From an uncultured Oscillospiraceae bacterium (GTDB lineage: Bacteria; Bacillota; Clostridia; Oscillospirales; Ruminococcaceae): 37,610 nucleotides of DNA. The translations under genes and the position numbers were made by a program. The notes beneath the pieces were generated by a model. It saw only the letters and a list, made by a program, of their open reading frames with translations, did no database searches and was not told where the DNA came from. Below, one piece after another: positions 6,703 to 16,234 of this stretch; positions within the stretch are counted from its first letter, which is position 1, and every line of letters begins with the position of its first letter. The DNA lies in contig CAKSJL010000012.1 of NCBI GenBank assembly GCA_934463345.1, positions 1-37,610 on the forward strand, given 5' to 3'.

Positions 6703-6711
6703 TGGTATAAG
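6703..6711 (+). promoter_or_regulatory. Candidate extended -10 promoter for dxr
   Basis: TGGTATAAG fits an extended -10 (TGn plus TATAAT-like hexamer) about 45 bases before the dxr start and just after the hairpin with its T tract. No good -35 box is visible. It would let dxr-rseP-ispG-polC be transcribed if the hairpin stops read-through. Confidence 0.35.
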
Positions 6712-6755
6712 GAAATCTGTTCGGTATTGCCGGAAAGGAACAGCATATAATTATC

Positions 6756-7916
6756 ATGGACACAAATAAAACCGTTTCAATTATTGGTTCAACAGGTTCG
6801 ATCGGTACTCAATCGCTTTCAGTTGCAAAGAAGCATGGGATAAGAGTTACAGCTCTTGCCGCAGGAAGCAGCTGGGAGACGCTTGCACAACAGTGCAGGG
6901 AAACAGGTGCGGAAACTGCCTGCATTTACAGTGAAGAATATATAAAACCTTTAAAGGATGCTCTTTTCGGAACAGGCGTTAAGGTGATTTCGGGAATGGA
7001 AGGACTTTGCCGGATAGCTGAGGGAAGCGAAAGTGATATGCTTCTTAATTCTGTCGTTGGAATGATAGGACTTCTTCCTACTCTTAAAGCTATTGAAGCC
7101 GGAAAGGATATTGCTCTGGCAAACAAGGAAACTCTTGTTGCCGGGGGAAGTCTTGTCATGAAAAGGGCGTCTGAAAAAAATATCAGAATTTATCCTGTTG
7201 ACAGCGAACATTCAGCAATATTCCAGTGCTTACAGGGCAATAAGCGTTCGCAGCTTAAAAAAATCATACTGACAGCTTCGGGCGGCCCTTTCTTTGGAAA
7301 AAAACGTAGCGAGCTTGAAAATGTGACTGTAAGTCAGGCGCTTAACCATCCAAACTGGAGCATGGGCAGCAAGATTACCATAGACTCGGCAACGCTCATG
7401 AACAAGGGACTTGAATTTATTGAGGCAAAGTGGCTCTTTGATCTTGAACCGGAACAGATTGAAATTGTAGTTCACAGACAGAGCGTTGTTCATTCAGCTG
7501 TTGAATACATGGATAATTCCGTTATTGCACAGATGGGCGTACCTGATATGAAGATACCTATACAGTATGCACTTCTTTATCCGGACAGATGCGAATGTGA
7601 ATGCAAGCCGCTTTCGCTTACAGATTACGGTACGCTTACCTTTGAAAAGCCTGACCCGGAAACGTTTAGTTGTCTTGCAGCATGTATTGAGGCAATAAAA
7701 AGAGGCGGTGCATATCCATGTATTGTAAACGGAGCAAACGAGGAAGCAGTTGGACAGTTCCTTGATGGAAAAATCAAGTTCACAGAAATAGGAGAGCTTG
7801 TAAACGGCGCTCTTGAAGAATTTTCTTACCATGATATAGAAAAATATGAGGATGTAACACATTGGGATTCTAAGGCAAGGGAGTTTGTACTCAGTAAGAT
7901 AAAACAGGAGGCATAA
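6756..7916 (+). CDS. dxr: 1-deoxy-D-xylulose 5-phosphate reductoisomerase
   Basis: Converts DXP to 2-C-methyl-D-erythritol 4-phosphate with NADPH, the committed step of the MEP isoprenoid pathway. It supplies precursors for UppS two genes upstream. In 386 residues the NADPH loop is GSTGSIG (11-17). The metal site includes Asp149 and Glu151 within YPVDSEHSAIFQ. The flexible loop is NHPNWSMGSKITIDSATLMNKGLE, and the C-terminal helical domain is complete. GGAAAGGA lies at 6732-6739, 16 bases before the chosen ATG, which is long, but no better start is in frame. The stop directly touches the rseP start, and CAGGAGG for rseP is inside the dxr end. Confidence 0.96.
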   Translation: MDTNKTVSIIGSTGSIGTQSLSVAKKHGIRVTALAAGSSWETLAQQCRETGAETACIYSEEYIKPLKDALFGTGVKVISGMEGLCRIAEGSESDMLLNSVVGMIGLLPTLKAIEAGKDIALANKETLVAGGSLVMKRASEKNIRIYPVDSEHSAIFQCLQGNKRSQLKKIILTASGGPFFGKKRSELENVTVSQALNHPNWSMGSKITIDSATLMNKGLEFIEAKWLFDLEPEQIEIVVHRQSVVHSAVEYMDNSVIAQMGVPDMKIPIQYALLYPDRCECECKPLSLTDYGTLTFEKPDPETFSCLAACIEAIKRGGAYPCIVNGANEEAVGQFLDGKIKFTEIGELVNGALEEFSYHDIEKYEDVTHWDSKAREFVLSKIKQEA

Positions 7917-8939
7917 ATGAAATATATTCTTGCTATTATAATATTTGGTGTTATTATTCTGATTCATGAATTCGGACACTTTTTTACAGCCAAGCTCTGC
8001 GGCATAAAGGTAAACAAGTTTGCGCTTGGAATGGGACCTTGTCTGCTGAAAAAGCAGTTCGGAGAAACGGAATATTCAATAAGACTTTTTCCGGTCGGAG
8101 GTTTCTGCGCCATGGAGGGAGAGGACGAGGACAGCGATAACAGCCGTGCGTTCGGCAATAAGCCGGTATGGCAGAGAATGATCGTTATTGTTGCCGGAGC
8201 ATTTATGAACATTCTGCTGGGATTTGTTCTGGTTCTGTCGCTTACATGCTCGTACGAAAAAATACCGACAACCACTGTAAGCGAGTTTCATACCTCGTCT
8301 GAAAGCGCAAAAAGCGGAATTCTCCCTGGCGACAGAATAGTTAATATAGACGGAGTAGGAATCCTTACCGTAAAGGATCTCCGGTATGCGCTTATGTCAT
8401 CTCCGGATGAAAAGTATGATGTCACAGTAAAAAGAAACGGCGAAAAGATAAAATTCAGCGATGTTGTTTTTGAGGACAAGGCAAACAATTTAGTTATAGA
8501 CTTCTATGTCGGCTGGAAAAACAAAACGCCGCTTTCAGTTGTTTCGTATTCTGCAAAGGATACCGTTTCGACTGCAAAGCTTGTATGGCTTTCCCTGAAA
8601 GATCTTATAACTGGAAAATACAGCTTTCGTGATCTTTCCGGTCCGGTCGGTCTTGTCAACGCTATAGGCGATGCAGCGGATTCCGGAGAAAGCACTGCTG
8701 AATCGGTTCAGTCTATAGTAAGCCTTGCGGCTCTTATAACAATAAATCTTGGCATAGTAAATTTACTTCCGATACCCGGACTTGACGGCGGCAGATTTCT
8801 TTTCCTGCTTATTGAAGCGATCAGAAGAAAGCCTGTCAAGCCTGAGCATGAGGGAACGGTTCATCTTATTGGCATGGCGCTGCTCATGCTTATGATCGTG
8901 GCAGTTACATTCAGCGATATAAAACGAATAATCGGATAG
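7917..8939 (+). CDS. rseP: Site-2 intramembrane zinc metalloprotease
   Basis: An S2P-family membrane protease (RseP/RasP/YluC) that cuts anti-sigma factors and leftover signal peptides within the membrane. In 340 residues the zinc motif HEFGH is at 17-21 in the first membrane segment. A single PDZ domain spans about 105-180 (SGILPGDRIVNIDGVGI). The second catalytic motif NLLPIPGLDGGR near residue 283 supplies the third zinc ligand, Asp. The last segment is LIGMALLMLMIVAVTF. Its place between dxr and ispG matches many Firmicutes. Translation is probably coupled to dxr because stop and start are adjacent. The target anti-sigma factor is not in this window. Confidence 0.95.
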   Translation: MKYILAIIIFGVIILIHEFGHFFTAKLCGIKVNKFALGMGPCLLKKQFGETEYSIRLFPVGGFCAMEGEDEDSDNSRAFGNKPVWQRMIVIVAGAFMNILLGFVLVLSLTCSYEKIPTTTVSEFHTSSESAKSGILPGDRIVNIDGVGILTVKDLRYALMSSPDEKYDVTVKRNGEKIKFSDVVFEDKANNLVIDFYVGWKNKTPLSVVSYSAKDTVSTAKLVWLSLKDLITGKYSFRDLSGPVGLVNAIGDAADSGESTAESVQSIVSLAALITINLGIVNLLPIPGLDGGRFLFLLIEAIRRKPVKPEHEGTVHLIGMALLMLMIVAVTFSDIKRIIG

Positions 8940-8948
8940 GTGAAAAAT

Positions 8949-9986
8949 ATGAGGGATATAAAGAAAGTTAAGGTTGGAAATTATCTGCTTGACGGAAACA
9001 GAATTTATGTTCAGTCAATGCTCAACAAGCGCTCTGACGATATTGAGGGAAGCGTCAGACAGGCAATGGAACTCGAGGAAGCCGGTTGTGATATAGTCAG
9101 GGCGGCTATTCCGGATATGGACGCTGTAAAGCTTATTCCGGCGATAAAGGAAAAGGTGAATATACCACTGGTTGCCGATATACATTTTGATTACAGGCTT
9201 GCAGTCGCAGCAGCTGAATCCGGGGTTGACAAGATACGCATAAATCCCGGAAATATCGGCGGAATGGATAATGTTGAAAAGGTTGTAAAGGCATGTAAAA
9301 GCCGCAGAATTCCTATAAGAGTAGGAGTCAATTCTGGTTCTCTTGAAAAGGATATACTCGCAAGATATGGTTCGCCGACGCCGGAAGCGCTTGTTGAAAG
9401 TGCGCTTTACCACGTCAAGATGCTGGAGCATTTTGATTTCGACGATATTGTCATATCAATAAAATCTTCTGATGTAAAAACCATGATAGAAAGCTATCGT
9501 CTGGCAGCTCTCAAGTGCAGTTATCCGCTTCATCTCGGAGTTACTGAGGCAGGAACTGAGAGAATGGGTGTTATAAAATCGGCTGCCGGAATTGGTTCGC
9601 TTTTGTGCGATGATATCGGAGAAACCATAAGAGTTTCCCTGACCGGCGATCCGGTTCGGGAAATAGCGGCAGCAAAGGATATTTTAAAGGCTGTCGGAAG
9701 AGGAAGCGGCGTTGAGCTTGTTTCCTGCCCGACATGCGGAAGAACGAGGATAGATCTTATTAAGACAGCCTCTGAGATAGAGGAAGCTTTAAAGAATGTC
9801 AATAAAAATATAAAGGTCGCTGTAATGGGCTGTGTTGTAAATGGTCCGGGAGAGGCCAGAGAAGCTGATATAGGCATTGCCGGCGGAGACAAATGCGCTG
9901 TTATCTTCAAAAAGGGCGAGGTGCTCAGAAAGGTTAGCGAGGAAGAAATTGTTCCGGAGCTTCTGAAGGAAATAGAAAAGCTTTGA
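8949..9986 (+). CDS. ispG: (E)-4-hydroxy-3-methylbut-2-enyl-diphosphate synthase
   Basis: A [4Fe-4S] enzyme reducing MEcPP to HMBPP, the penultimate MEP-pathway step. From the 8949 start it has 345 residues. The N-terminal TIM barrel includes VQSMLNKRSDD and NPGNIG. The iron-sulfur domain has Cys260 and Cys263 in CPTCGRTRIDL and Cys295 in MGCVVNGPGEA, with Glu302 completing the known ligand set. A GTG at 8940, directly after the rseP stop, is in frame, but AGGTGA (8938-8943) fits as the ribosome site of the ATG at 8949, so that start is preferred. This is the short bacterial form without the inserted domain of plant enzymes. Confidence 0.95.
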   Translation: MRDIKKVKVGNYLLDGNRIYVQSMLNKRSDDIEGSVRQAMELEEAGCDIVRAAIPDMDAVKLIPAIKEKVNIPLVADIHFDYRLAVAAAESGVDKIRINPGNIGGMDNVEKVVKACKSRRIPIRVGVNSGSLEKDILARYGSPTPEALVESALYHVKMLEHFDFDDIVISIKSSDVKTMIESYRLAALKCSYPLHLGVTEAGTERMGVIKSAAGIGSLLCDDIGETIRVSLTGDPVREIAAAKDILKAVGRGSGVELVSCPTCGRTRIDLIKTASEIEEALKNVNKNIKVAVMGCVVNGPGEAREADIGIAGGDKCAVIFKKGEVLRKVSEEEIVPELLKEIEKL

Positions 9987-9998
9987 TGGAGATTTAGG

Positions 9999-12900
9999 AT
10001 GAACGAGATAAGACTTGGGTCTTTTTTAGATGAATATGAATCGTCTGTGCCGGAATCTTTAAGGGATGGTATGATTTTTAAGGTTACATATTCGCCGGAC
10101 CGGACAAGAATATCATTTTATGTAAGGTTTACCTGCCTTATTGCGTATAGTGATGTCATTTTCTTTGAAAAGCACCTTGAAAACGCCCTTCATCTTGAAA
10201 AAGCCGATCTTTACTGCAAATATTCCCCTGAGCTTTTTTCAATGGACTATTATGGTGATCTGATTCTGAAGCTGAAGAGAAAGCTTGCAGTTGTAAACGG
10301 ATTTCTTGACAATGCCGACATATCGTACAGCGGCGGACTTATCAGCATAGAAATAAAAAACGGCGGCTACGATCTGCTTATGAAGGCAAATTTCTGCGGA
10401 GAGCTTTCAAAGCTTATAAAGGAAGAATTTGACCTTGATATAAGAACAGAGCTTACCGGTGAGCACAATGTTGATATTGAGGAGCATGACAGGCAGATGG
10501 AGGAAATACGCTCCTCTATGCCTGTGTATTCTGCGCCGCCCGAACTGCCTGAACCTCCGTATCCGGCAGCTGAGCCATACGGCACTGAACCTCCGCCGGA
10601 AGAGAATACAGACGAGCCTTACGGTGAAATTTCCGCTGATGGTTTCCGGTTCGAGATAGAAACCGATTCGGCAGAGAAGATAATGGGCAGAAAGATCCAT
10701 GCAAAACCGGAGCTTATAGGCTCTGCAATAAGACAGCTTGACAGAAACGTAACGCTTATGGGCGATATATTTGACATAGCCGACGTTAAAACCACAAAGA
10801 CCGGAAAAAACATTCATGTATTTTATATTACAGATTATACCGGTTCAGTTCAGATGAAGCTGTTCATTGACCCTGAAAAGGATAAAACAGAGGTAGGAAA
10901 GCTTAGAAAGGGCGTTACTGTACTCGTTTACGGAAAGCTGGAATTTGACGATTTTTCAAAGGATATTTCTGTAAGGCCACTTTCAATTGTAACTGTAAAG
11001 AAAAAGAAGAGAATGGATACTGCTCCGGAAAAGCGTGTTGAGCTTCATCTGCATACAAAAATGTCTGCAATGGATGCGGTTACTGATGCAGATTCTCTGA
11101 TAAAGCGGGCACATTCCTGGGGACACAAGGCTATTGCAATAACAGATCATGGCGTTGCACAGGCGTTTCCGGAAGCTATGAACGCTTTGTCAGGACTTGA
11201 TGACTTCAAGGTTATATATGGCTGCGAGGCTTATGTTGTAAATGACATTGTTCCGCTGAATATTATAAGCAAGGCAGACAAGCGCAGCGTAAATGAGGAA
11301 ATAATTATATATGACGTTGAAACGACAGGTCTTAGTCGTGACAAAGACAGACTTACTGAAATCGGTGCGGTAAAGATAAAAAATCTTCGTGTTATAGACA
11401 GCTTTAATATAATGGTTAATCCTGAGCGCCCTATTCCGCCGTATATTTCAGAGCTTACAGGCATAACGGATGCAATGGTTGCAGATGCGCCAAAGGAACG
11501 TGAGGCTGTTGAAGAATTCTTCCGTTTCTGCGGAGAAAATCCGGTTATGGTTGCCCATAATGCTTCGTTTGATAATTCAATGATTGACGCAGTGTGCAGC
11601 AGACATAATATTCCACACGAATATACAAGCATAGACACACTTGTCATGAGCCGGGCGATGCTTCCGGAACTTGGAAGGCATAAGCTTGATACCGTTGCAA
11701 AGCATCTGAAACTGGGCAAGTTTGAACATCACAGAGCATGCGACGACGCTATGATTCTCTCAAAGATATTTATAAAGCTTATGGAGCGTCTGGTTTCGGA
11801 AAATGGCATTGAAGTACTTGCAGAGCTTAACACAAAGGTGCAGAAAATAGATGTAAAGAAGCTCAAGTATTTTCACCAGATTATACTTGTCAGAAACAGC
11901 GTTGGCTTAAAGAACCTTTACAGACTTATTTCAATGAGCCAGCTTGACTACTTCTACAAAAGACCTCTTATGCCGAAATCAGAGCTTATGAAATATCGTG
12001 AGGGACTTATTTTCGGCAGTGCTTGTGAAGCCGGTGAGCTTTTCAGGGCAATGGTTGACAGAAAGCCTGAAAAGGAAATAGAAGAGCTTGCGAAATTTTA
12101 CGACTACCTTGAAATACAGCCTGTTTTAAATAATGAGTTTATGTTAAGAAACGGACAGGCTGAGTCAATAGAGGAACTGCGTGACTACAACAGGAGAATC
12201 GTTGCCCTCGGCGATAAACTTGGCATACCAGTCTGTGCAACCTGTGACGTTCATTTCATGGACAAGGATGACAGCATTTTCAGAAAGATACTTATGGTCG
12301 GAAACGGCTTTAAGGATGGTGAGAATCAGCCACCGCTGTATCTGCGCACGACTGATGAAATGCTTGAGGAATTTTCCTATCTGGGTGAAGAAAAGGCTTA
12401 TGAGGTTGTTGTAAAAAATACAAATATGATTGCTGACTGGATAGAAAAGGTCAGACCGATACCGCTCGGAACATTTACTCCTGACCTGCCAGGTGCGCAG
12501 GAGGATCTTGTAAGAATCACAAATGAAAGGGCGAAGAGCATCTATGGCGATCCGCTTCCGGAAATAGTGGAAAAACGTCTTAACAGGGAGCTTGAATCTA
12601 TTATAAAGCATGGTTTTTCGGTTCTCTATATAATTGCGCAGAAGCTTGTCTGGAATTCAGAGGAGCACGGCTATCTGGTAGGTTCAAGAGGATCTGTCGG
12701 TTCTTCGTTTGTTGCGTCCATGGCTGGTATTTCGGAGGTAAATCCGTTAGCGCCGCATTATGTATGCCCCGAATGCAGATACAGTGAGTTTATAACGGAC
12801 GGAAGTATTGGCTCTGGCTTCGATCTTCCGCAGAAAAACTGTCCTAAGTGCGGAACGGATATGCATCGTGATGGTCATGATATACCATTTGAAACGTTTT

Positions 12901-14354
12901 TAGGCTTTGATGGTGATAAAGCGCCTGATATTGACCTTAATTTTTCCAGTGAATACCAGAGCAGCGCACACAGATATACAGAAGTTCTTTTCGGACCTAA
13001 AAACGTGTTCAAGGCGGGAACTATAAGCGGTGTGCAGAAAAAAACTGCATTCGGCTATGCAAAGCATTATCTTGAGGAAACGGGAAAAACTGCAAATCCG
13101 ACAGAAGAAAACCGTCTTTCAATCGGCTGCATAGATGTCAAGAGAACGACAGGTCAGCATCCGGGAGGAATGGTCGTAGTTCCGTCGGACTATGAGATAT
13201 ATGACTTTACTGCGGTTCAGCATCCGGCTGAATCGGAGGAATCTGACGTTGTGACAACCCATTTCGACTTCAAATCGCTGCATGATACCATACTAAAGCT
13301 CGACGAACTGGGACATGTCGTTCCTACGCTTTACAAGCATCTTGAGGACATGACAGGCATGAAAATCAAGGACGTTCCGACTTCAGATCCGAAGGTAATT
13401 GAAATGTGTACAAATGCGGAGGTTCTTGGGGTTTCGCCTGATGAAATATACTGTCGGACAGGAAGCCTTGGAATTCCTGAAATGGGCACAAGCTTTACAA
13501 TACAGATGCTTATAGACGCAAAGCCTAAAAAATTCAGCGACTTTTTGCAGATATCCGGTCTTTCTCATGGAACGGACGTATGGCTGGGAAACGCAAAGGA
13601 TCTTATTGACAATAATATCTGTACGATTTCAGAGGTTATAGGTACTCGTGACAGCATTATGACATATCTTCTATACAAGGGTGTTGAACCAAAAATGGCA
13701 TTTAATATCATGGAGTGGACACGAAAGGGCAAAGCGCCGAAATTCTTTACTCCTGAGGTTATTGAAATGCTTAAATCCCATAATGTTCCCGACTGGTATA
13801 TTGAAAGCTGTCTGAAAATAAAGTACATGTTCCCGAAGGCGCATGCTGCGGCGTATGTTATTGCTGCAATAAAGCTTGGCTGGTTCAAGCTTTACAAGCC
13901 GCTTGAATTTTATGCCACATATTTTACGACAAGAGGCGCTGATTTCGATGTCGAAACGGTTATGAGCGGCATAAATTCAGTGCGCAACAAAATAGAAGAG
14001 CTGAAGGTAAAGGGAAACGACAAGAGCGTCAAGGAAAAGGATACCTATGACCTGCTGCTCATAATAAATGAAATGATGTCGAGAGGATACGGCTTTCTGC
14101 CTATTGATATATACAGCTCTCATGCTACGAAATATATTATTGATGACGGAAAGATCAGAATACCGTTTAATGCGATTTCAGGAGTCGGTGACAATGCGGC
14201 AGTAAAGCTTTACGAAGCGGCTCAGAAAAAGGATTACATTTCAATTGAGGAGCTTCAGAAAAAAAGCGGCGCATCAAAAACGACAATGGAGGCTCTTGAA
14301 AAGCTGAACGCCTTAGGCAATTTGCCTAAAACAAGTCAGATGACGTTGTTTTAA
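9999..14354 (+). CDS. polC: DNA polymerase III alpha subunit, PolC type
   Basis: The replicative polymerase of low-GC Gram-positives, with its own proofreading exonuclease; 1451 residues is the normal length. The N-terminal domain is followed by a linker rich in Pro/Glu (about 170-205). An OB fold follows (about 235-335, starting [16 protein letters not shown]). The PHP domain ([15 protein letters not shown] near 348) is interrupted by a DEDDh exonuclease with Asp439 and Glu441 in YDVETTG. A zinc-binding Cys cluster (CPEC and CPKC) lies near 923-951. The palm motif PDIDLNF carries Asp977 and Asp979. The C-terminus ends in [11 protein letters not shown], a probable beta-clamp or tau contact. 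It lies 12 bases after ispG. The his promoter begins immediately after its stop. Confidence 0.97.
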   Translation: MNEIRLGSFLDEYESSVPESLRDGMIFKVTYSPDRTRISFYVRFTCLIAYSDVIFFEKHLENALHLEKADLYCKYSPELFSMDYYGDLILKLKRKLAVVNGFLDNADISYSGGLISIEIKNGGYDLLMKANFCGELSKLIKEEFDLDIRTELTGEHNVDIEEHDRQMEEIRSSMPVYSAPPELPEPPYPAAEPYGTEPPPEENTDEPYGEISADGFRFEIETDSAEKIMGRKIHAKPELIGSAIRQLDRNVTLMGDIFDIADVKTTKTGKNIHVFYITDYTGSVQMKLFIDPEKDKTEVGKLRKGVTVLVYGKLEFDDFSKDISVRPLSIVTVKKKKRMDTAPEKRVELHLHTKMSAMDAVTDADSLIKRAHSWGHKAIAITDHGVAQAFPEAMNALSGLDDFKVIYGCEAYVVNDIVPLNIISKADKRSVNEEIIIYDVETTGLSRDKDRLTEIGAVKIKNLRVIDSFNIMVNPERPIPPYISELTGITDAMVADAPKEREAVEEFFRFCGENPVMVAHNASFDNSMIDAVCSRHNIPHEYTSIDTLVMSRAMLPELGRHKLDTVAKHLKLGKFEHHRACDDAMILSKIFIKLMERLVSENGIEVLAELNTKVQKIDVKKLKYFHQIILVRNSVGLKNLYRLISMSQLDYFYKRPLMPKSELMKYREGLIFGSACEAGELFRAMVDRKPEKEIEELAKFYDYLEIQPVLNNEFMLRNGQAESIEELRDYNRRIVALGDKLGIPVCATCDVHFMDKDDSIFRKILMVGNGFKDGENQPPLYLRTTDEMLEEFSYLGEEKAYEVVVKNTNMIADWIEKVRPIPLGTFTPDLPGAQEDLVRITNERAKSIYGDPLPEIVEKRLNRELESIIKHGFSVLYIIAQKLVWNSEEHGYLVGSRGSVGSSFVASMAGISEVNPLAPHYVCPECRYSEFITDGSIGSGFDLPQKNCPKCGTDMHRDGHDIPFETFLGFDGDKAPDIDLNFSSEYQSSAHRYTEVLFGPKNVFKAGTISGVQKKTAFGYAKHYLEETGKTANPTEENRLSIGCIDVKRTTGQHPGGMVVVPSDYEIYDFTAVQHPAESEESDVVTTHFDFKSLHDTILKLDELGHVVPTLYKHLEDMTGMKIKDVPTSDPKVIEMCTNAEVLGVSPDEIYCRTGSLGIPEMGTSFTIQMLIDAKPKKFSDFLQISGLSHGTDVWLGNAKDLIDNNICTISEVIGTRDSIMTYLLYKGVEPKMAFNIMEWTRKGKAPKFFTPEVIEMLKSHNVPDWYIESCLKIKYMFPKAHAAAYVIAAIKLGWFKLYKPLEFYATYFTTRGADFDVETVMSGINSVRNKIEELKVKGNDKSVKEKDTYDLLLIINEMMSRGYGFLPIDIYSSHATKYIIDDGKIRIPFNAISGVGDNAAVKLYEAAQKKDYISIEELQKKSGASKTTMEALEKLNALGNLPKTSQMTLF

Positions 14355-14355
14355 C

Positions 14356-14384
14356 TTGACTTCTTTAAGATATCATGCTATCAT
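14356..14384 (+). promoter_or_regulatory. Promoter of the histidine operon
   Basis: TTGACT at 14356-14361, exactly 17 bases, TATCAT at 14379-14384, within 2 bases of the polC stop. Transcription would begin near 14391, leaving a leader of only about 27 bases. That is too short for a T-box or a His-rich leader peptide, so control is more likely by a DNA-binding repressor. Confidence 0.8.
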
Positions 14385-14397
14385 GTTAGCATACTAA
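14375..14397 (+). promoter_or_regulatory. Candidate operator over the his promoter
   Basis: The inverted repeat ATGCTA-tcatgt-TAGCAT (14375-14392) covers the -10 box and the likely start of transcription. An overlapping TTAG-cata-CTAA dyad lies at 14386-14397. Position and symmetry are those of a repressor site. A TrpR-like histidine regulator (HisR/YerC) is a possible ligand known from Firmicutes, but that link is an inference and no such gene is in the window. Confidence 0.5.
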
Positions 14398-14417
14398 AGC
14401 GAATTGAGGAGAAAAAA

Positions 14418-15602
14418 ATGAGAACCAACGATATGATAACTCCGGAGGGTACTAAAGACCTTCTGTTTGATGAATGTATAATAAGACAAAGCGTTGAGGA
14501 TAAAGTCCATTCTATTTTCAAAAGCAGAGGATATTCGGAGCTTATAACTCCAAGCATAGAATTTTACGATGTTTTTAATCATAACAGCGGATATTTTCCA
14601 CAGGAAAGACTTTTTAAGCTGACTGACTGCAAGGGCAGGCTTCTGGTTTTGCGTCCGGACAACACTATTCCGATTGCAAGAATTGTTGCAACAAGACTTA
14701 AGGACGCAGTTCTGCCAATGAGGCTTTATTATAATCAGTGTGTATTCACAATGGAGCCGTCGCTTAAGGGAAGAAGCGCACAGACGGTCCAGACGGGAAT
14801 CGAGCTTATAGGTTCTTCTTCAAGAATGGCTGATCTTGAGGTTATAGCTACAGCTATTGAGGTGCTTTCTTCATGCTCAGACGGAGAATTTTCACTTGAA
14901 ATCGGCGATATAAGATTCTTTAAGGAACTTGTAAGCAAGCTTGACGCTACCAGGGAGCAGAAGGAAATGATTCGTGACTATATTGAAGCCAAGAATTATC
15001 CGGCTCTCAATGATATGCTCGACAGCATCGGCAAAAACGAAATAACTCATGCGCTTAAAAGACTTCCGAGACTTTTTGGCGGAGAGGAAGTATTTGAAAA
15101 GGCATCGAAGCTGTTTTCCGATGAAAAGATTGACGCTGTGCTTGAAAGTCTGAAAGAGCTTTACAACAAGGTTTCTACTATTATAGGCAGCGGAAATCTA
15201 ACTGTGGATCTCGGAATGGTAAACAGAACAGACTATTATACCGGCGTAATAATCAAGGGATATCTTGAGGGTTACGGCGAGGAGGTTCTTTCCGGAGGAA
15301 GATATGACAAGCTTATTGCTGATTTCGGATATGATGTTCCGGCAACAGGCTTTGCTGTCAATGTTGACGCCGTAACACAGGTCGAACTTAAAAACAATCC
15401 TGTCAAGGCGACTCCGGTTGATGTAATTGTCTTTGCACAGAAGGGCTTTGAGATGGAGGCTCTTGCAAAAGCGGACGAGCTTAGAAAATCCGGAAAAAAA
15501 GCTGAGATATCGCTTTTTGATACAATAGAGGAAACTGTCAGATATGCCGGTGAAAAGGATATTGCCGAGGTTGTCACAGTTGATGAAAAGGAGGCGCAGT
15601 AA
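14418..15602 (+). CDS. hisZ: ATP phosphoribosyltransferase regulatory subunit
   Basis: A histidyl-tRNA-synthetase-like protein that lost aminoacylation. It forms a hetero-octamer with short HisG and gives it activity and histidine feedback control. In 394 residues the class II core is seen: TPEGTKDLLFDE, then FKLTDCKGRLLVLRPDNTIPIARI, and GGRYDKLIADFG near the end. Its presence with a short hisG next door, and the lack of a tRNA anticodon-binding ending of normal HisS type, supports hisZ over hisS. First gene of the operon; GAGGAG lies at 14406-14411 before the start. The C-terminal part is longer than in some HisZ proteins and ends close to the next ribosome site. Confidence 0.93.
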   Translation: MRTNDMITPEGTKDLLFDECIIRQSVEDKVHSIFKSRGYSELITPSIEFYDVFNHNSGYFPQERLFKLTDCKGRLLVLRPDNTIPIARIVATRLKDAVLPMRLYYNQCVFTMEPSLKGRSAQTVQTGIELIGSSSRMADLEVIATAIEVLSSCSDGEFSLEIGDIRFFKELVSKLDATREQKEMIRDYIEAKNYPALNDMLDSIGKNEITHALKRLPRLFGGEEVFEKASKLFSDEKIDAVLESLKELYNKVSTIIGSGNLTVDLGMVNRTDYYTGVIIKGYLEGYGEEVLSGGRYDKLIADFGYDVPATGFAVNVDAVTQVELKNNPVKATPVDVIVFAQKGFEMEALAKADELRKSGKKAEISLFDTIEETVRYAGEKDIAEVVTVDEKEAQ

Positions 15603-15604
15603 AA

Positions 15605-16234
15605 ATGCAGAAGCCGCTTAGAATAGCGCTCACAAAGGGCAGACTTGAAAAGGATACAATAGGACTTCTTGAAAAATCAGGTTTTGACTGCACAGCTGTA
15701 AGGGAAAAGGGAAGAAAGCTGATACTTCCTATAAAAGACGCAAATATAGAAGTTGTGCTTGCAAAGGCAAATGACGTTATTACATATGTTGAACATGGCG
15801 TGTGCGATATGGGCGTTGTCGGCAAGGATACAATTATGGAGATGAGCGGAAAGTTTTTCGAGCTTGTTGACCTGGGATTCGGACGCTGTAAATTTGCGCT
15901 TGCCGCCAAAAAGGGTACGGATTTTTATGAGGGCTACGGTGTAAAGACAATTGCCACAAAATATCCGAATGTTGCGAGATCTTTTTTTGAGAGCAAGGGC
16001 ATGGATATTGATATAGTAAAAATCGAAGGTTCTGTTGAGCTTGCACCGCTTCTGGAGCTTTCAAACGGTATTGTGGATATTGTTGAAACCGGAACAACGT
16101 TAAAGGAGAACGGGCTTGAGGTAATTGAGGACATAGCTCCTATTTCCGCAAGACTTATTGTAAATACCGTAAGTCTTAAATTAAGACAGAAAGAAATTGA
16201 GGATTTAATCAGAATTATAGAGGAGAATCTGTGA
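15605..16234 (+). CDS. hisG: ATP phosphoribosyltransferase, short form
   Basis: Catalyses the first step of histidine synthesis, ATP plus PRPP to phosphoribosyl-ATP. Its 209 residues are the short HisG(S) form without the C-terminal histidine-binding domain, so it needs HisZ, encoded just upstream. Motifs are ALTKGRLEKDTIGLLE at the N-terminus, GICDMGVVGKD-like GVCDMGVVGKDTI, and the PRPP loop VDIVETGTTLKENGLE near 162-177. It starts 2 bases after hisZ, with AAAAGGAGG inside the hisZ end. Its stop (TGA 16232-16234) overlaps the hisD start. Confidence 0.96.
   Translation: MQKPLRIALTKGRLEKDTIGLLEKSGFDCTAVREKGRKLILPIKDANIEVVLAKANDVITYVEHGVCDMGVVGKDTIMEMSGKFFELVDLGFGRCKFALAAKKGTDFYEGYGVKTIATKYPNVARSFFESKGMDIDIVKIEGSVELAPLLELSNGIVDIVETGTTLKENGLEVIEDIAPISARLIVNTVSLKLRQKEIEDLIRIIEENL

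Noticed and set aside
14355..14417. Possible T-box or His-rich leader peptide before hisZ
   Set aside because: The gap of 63 bases, with the promoter occupying half of it, is too short for either; no T-box sequence is present.
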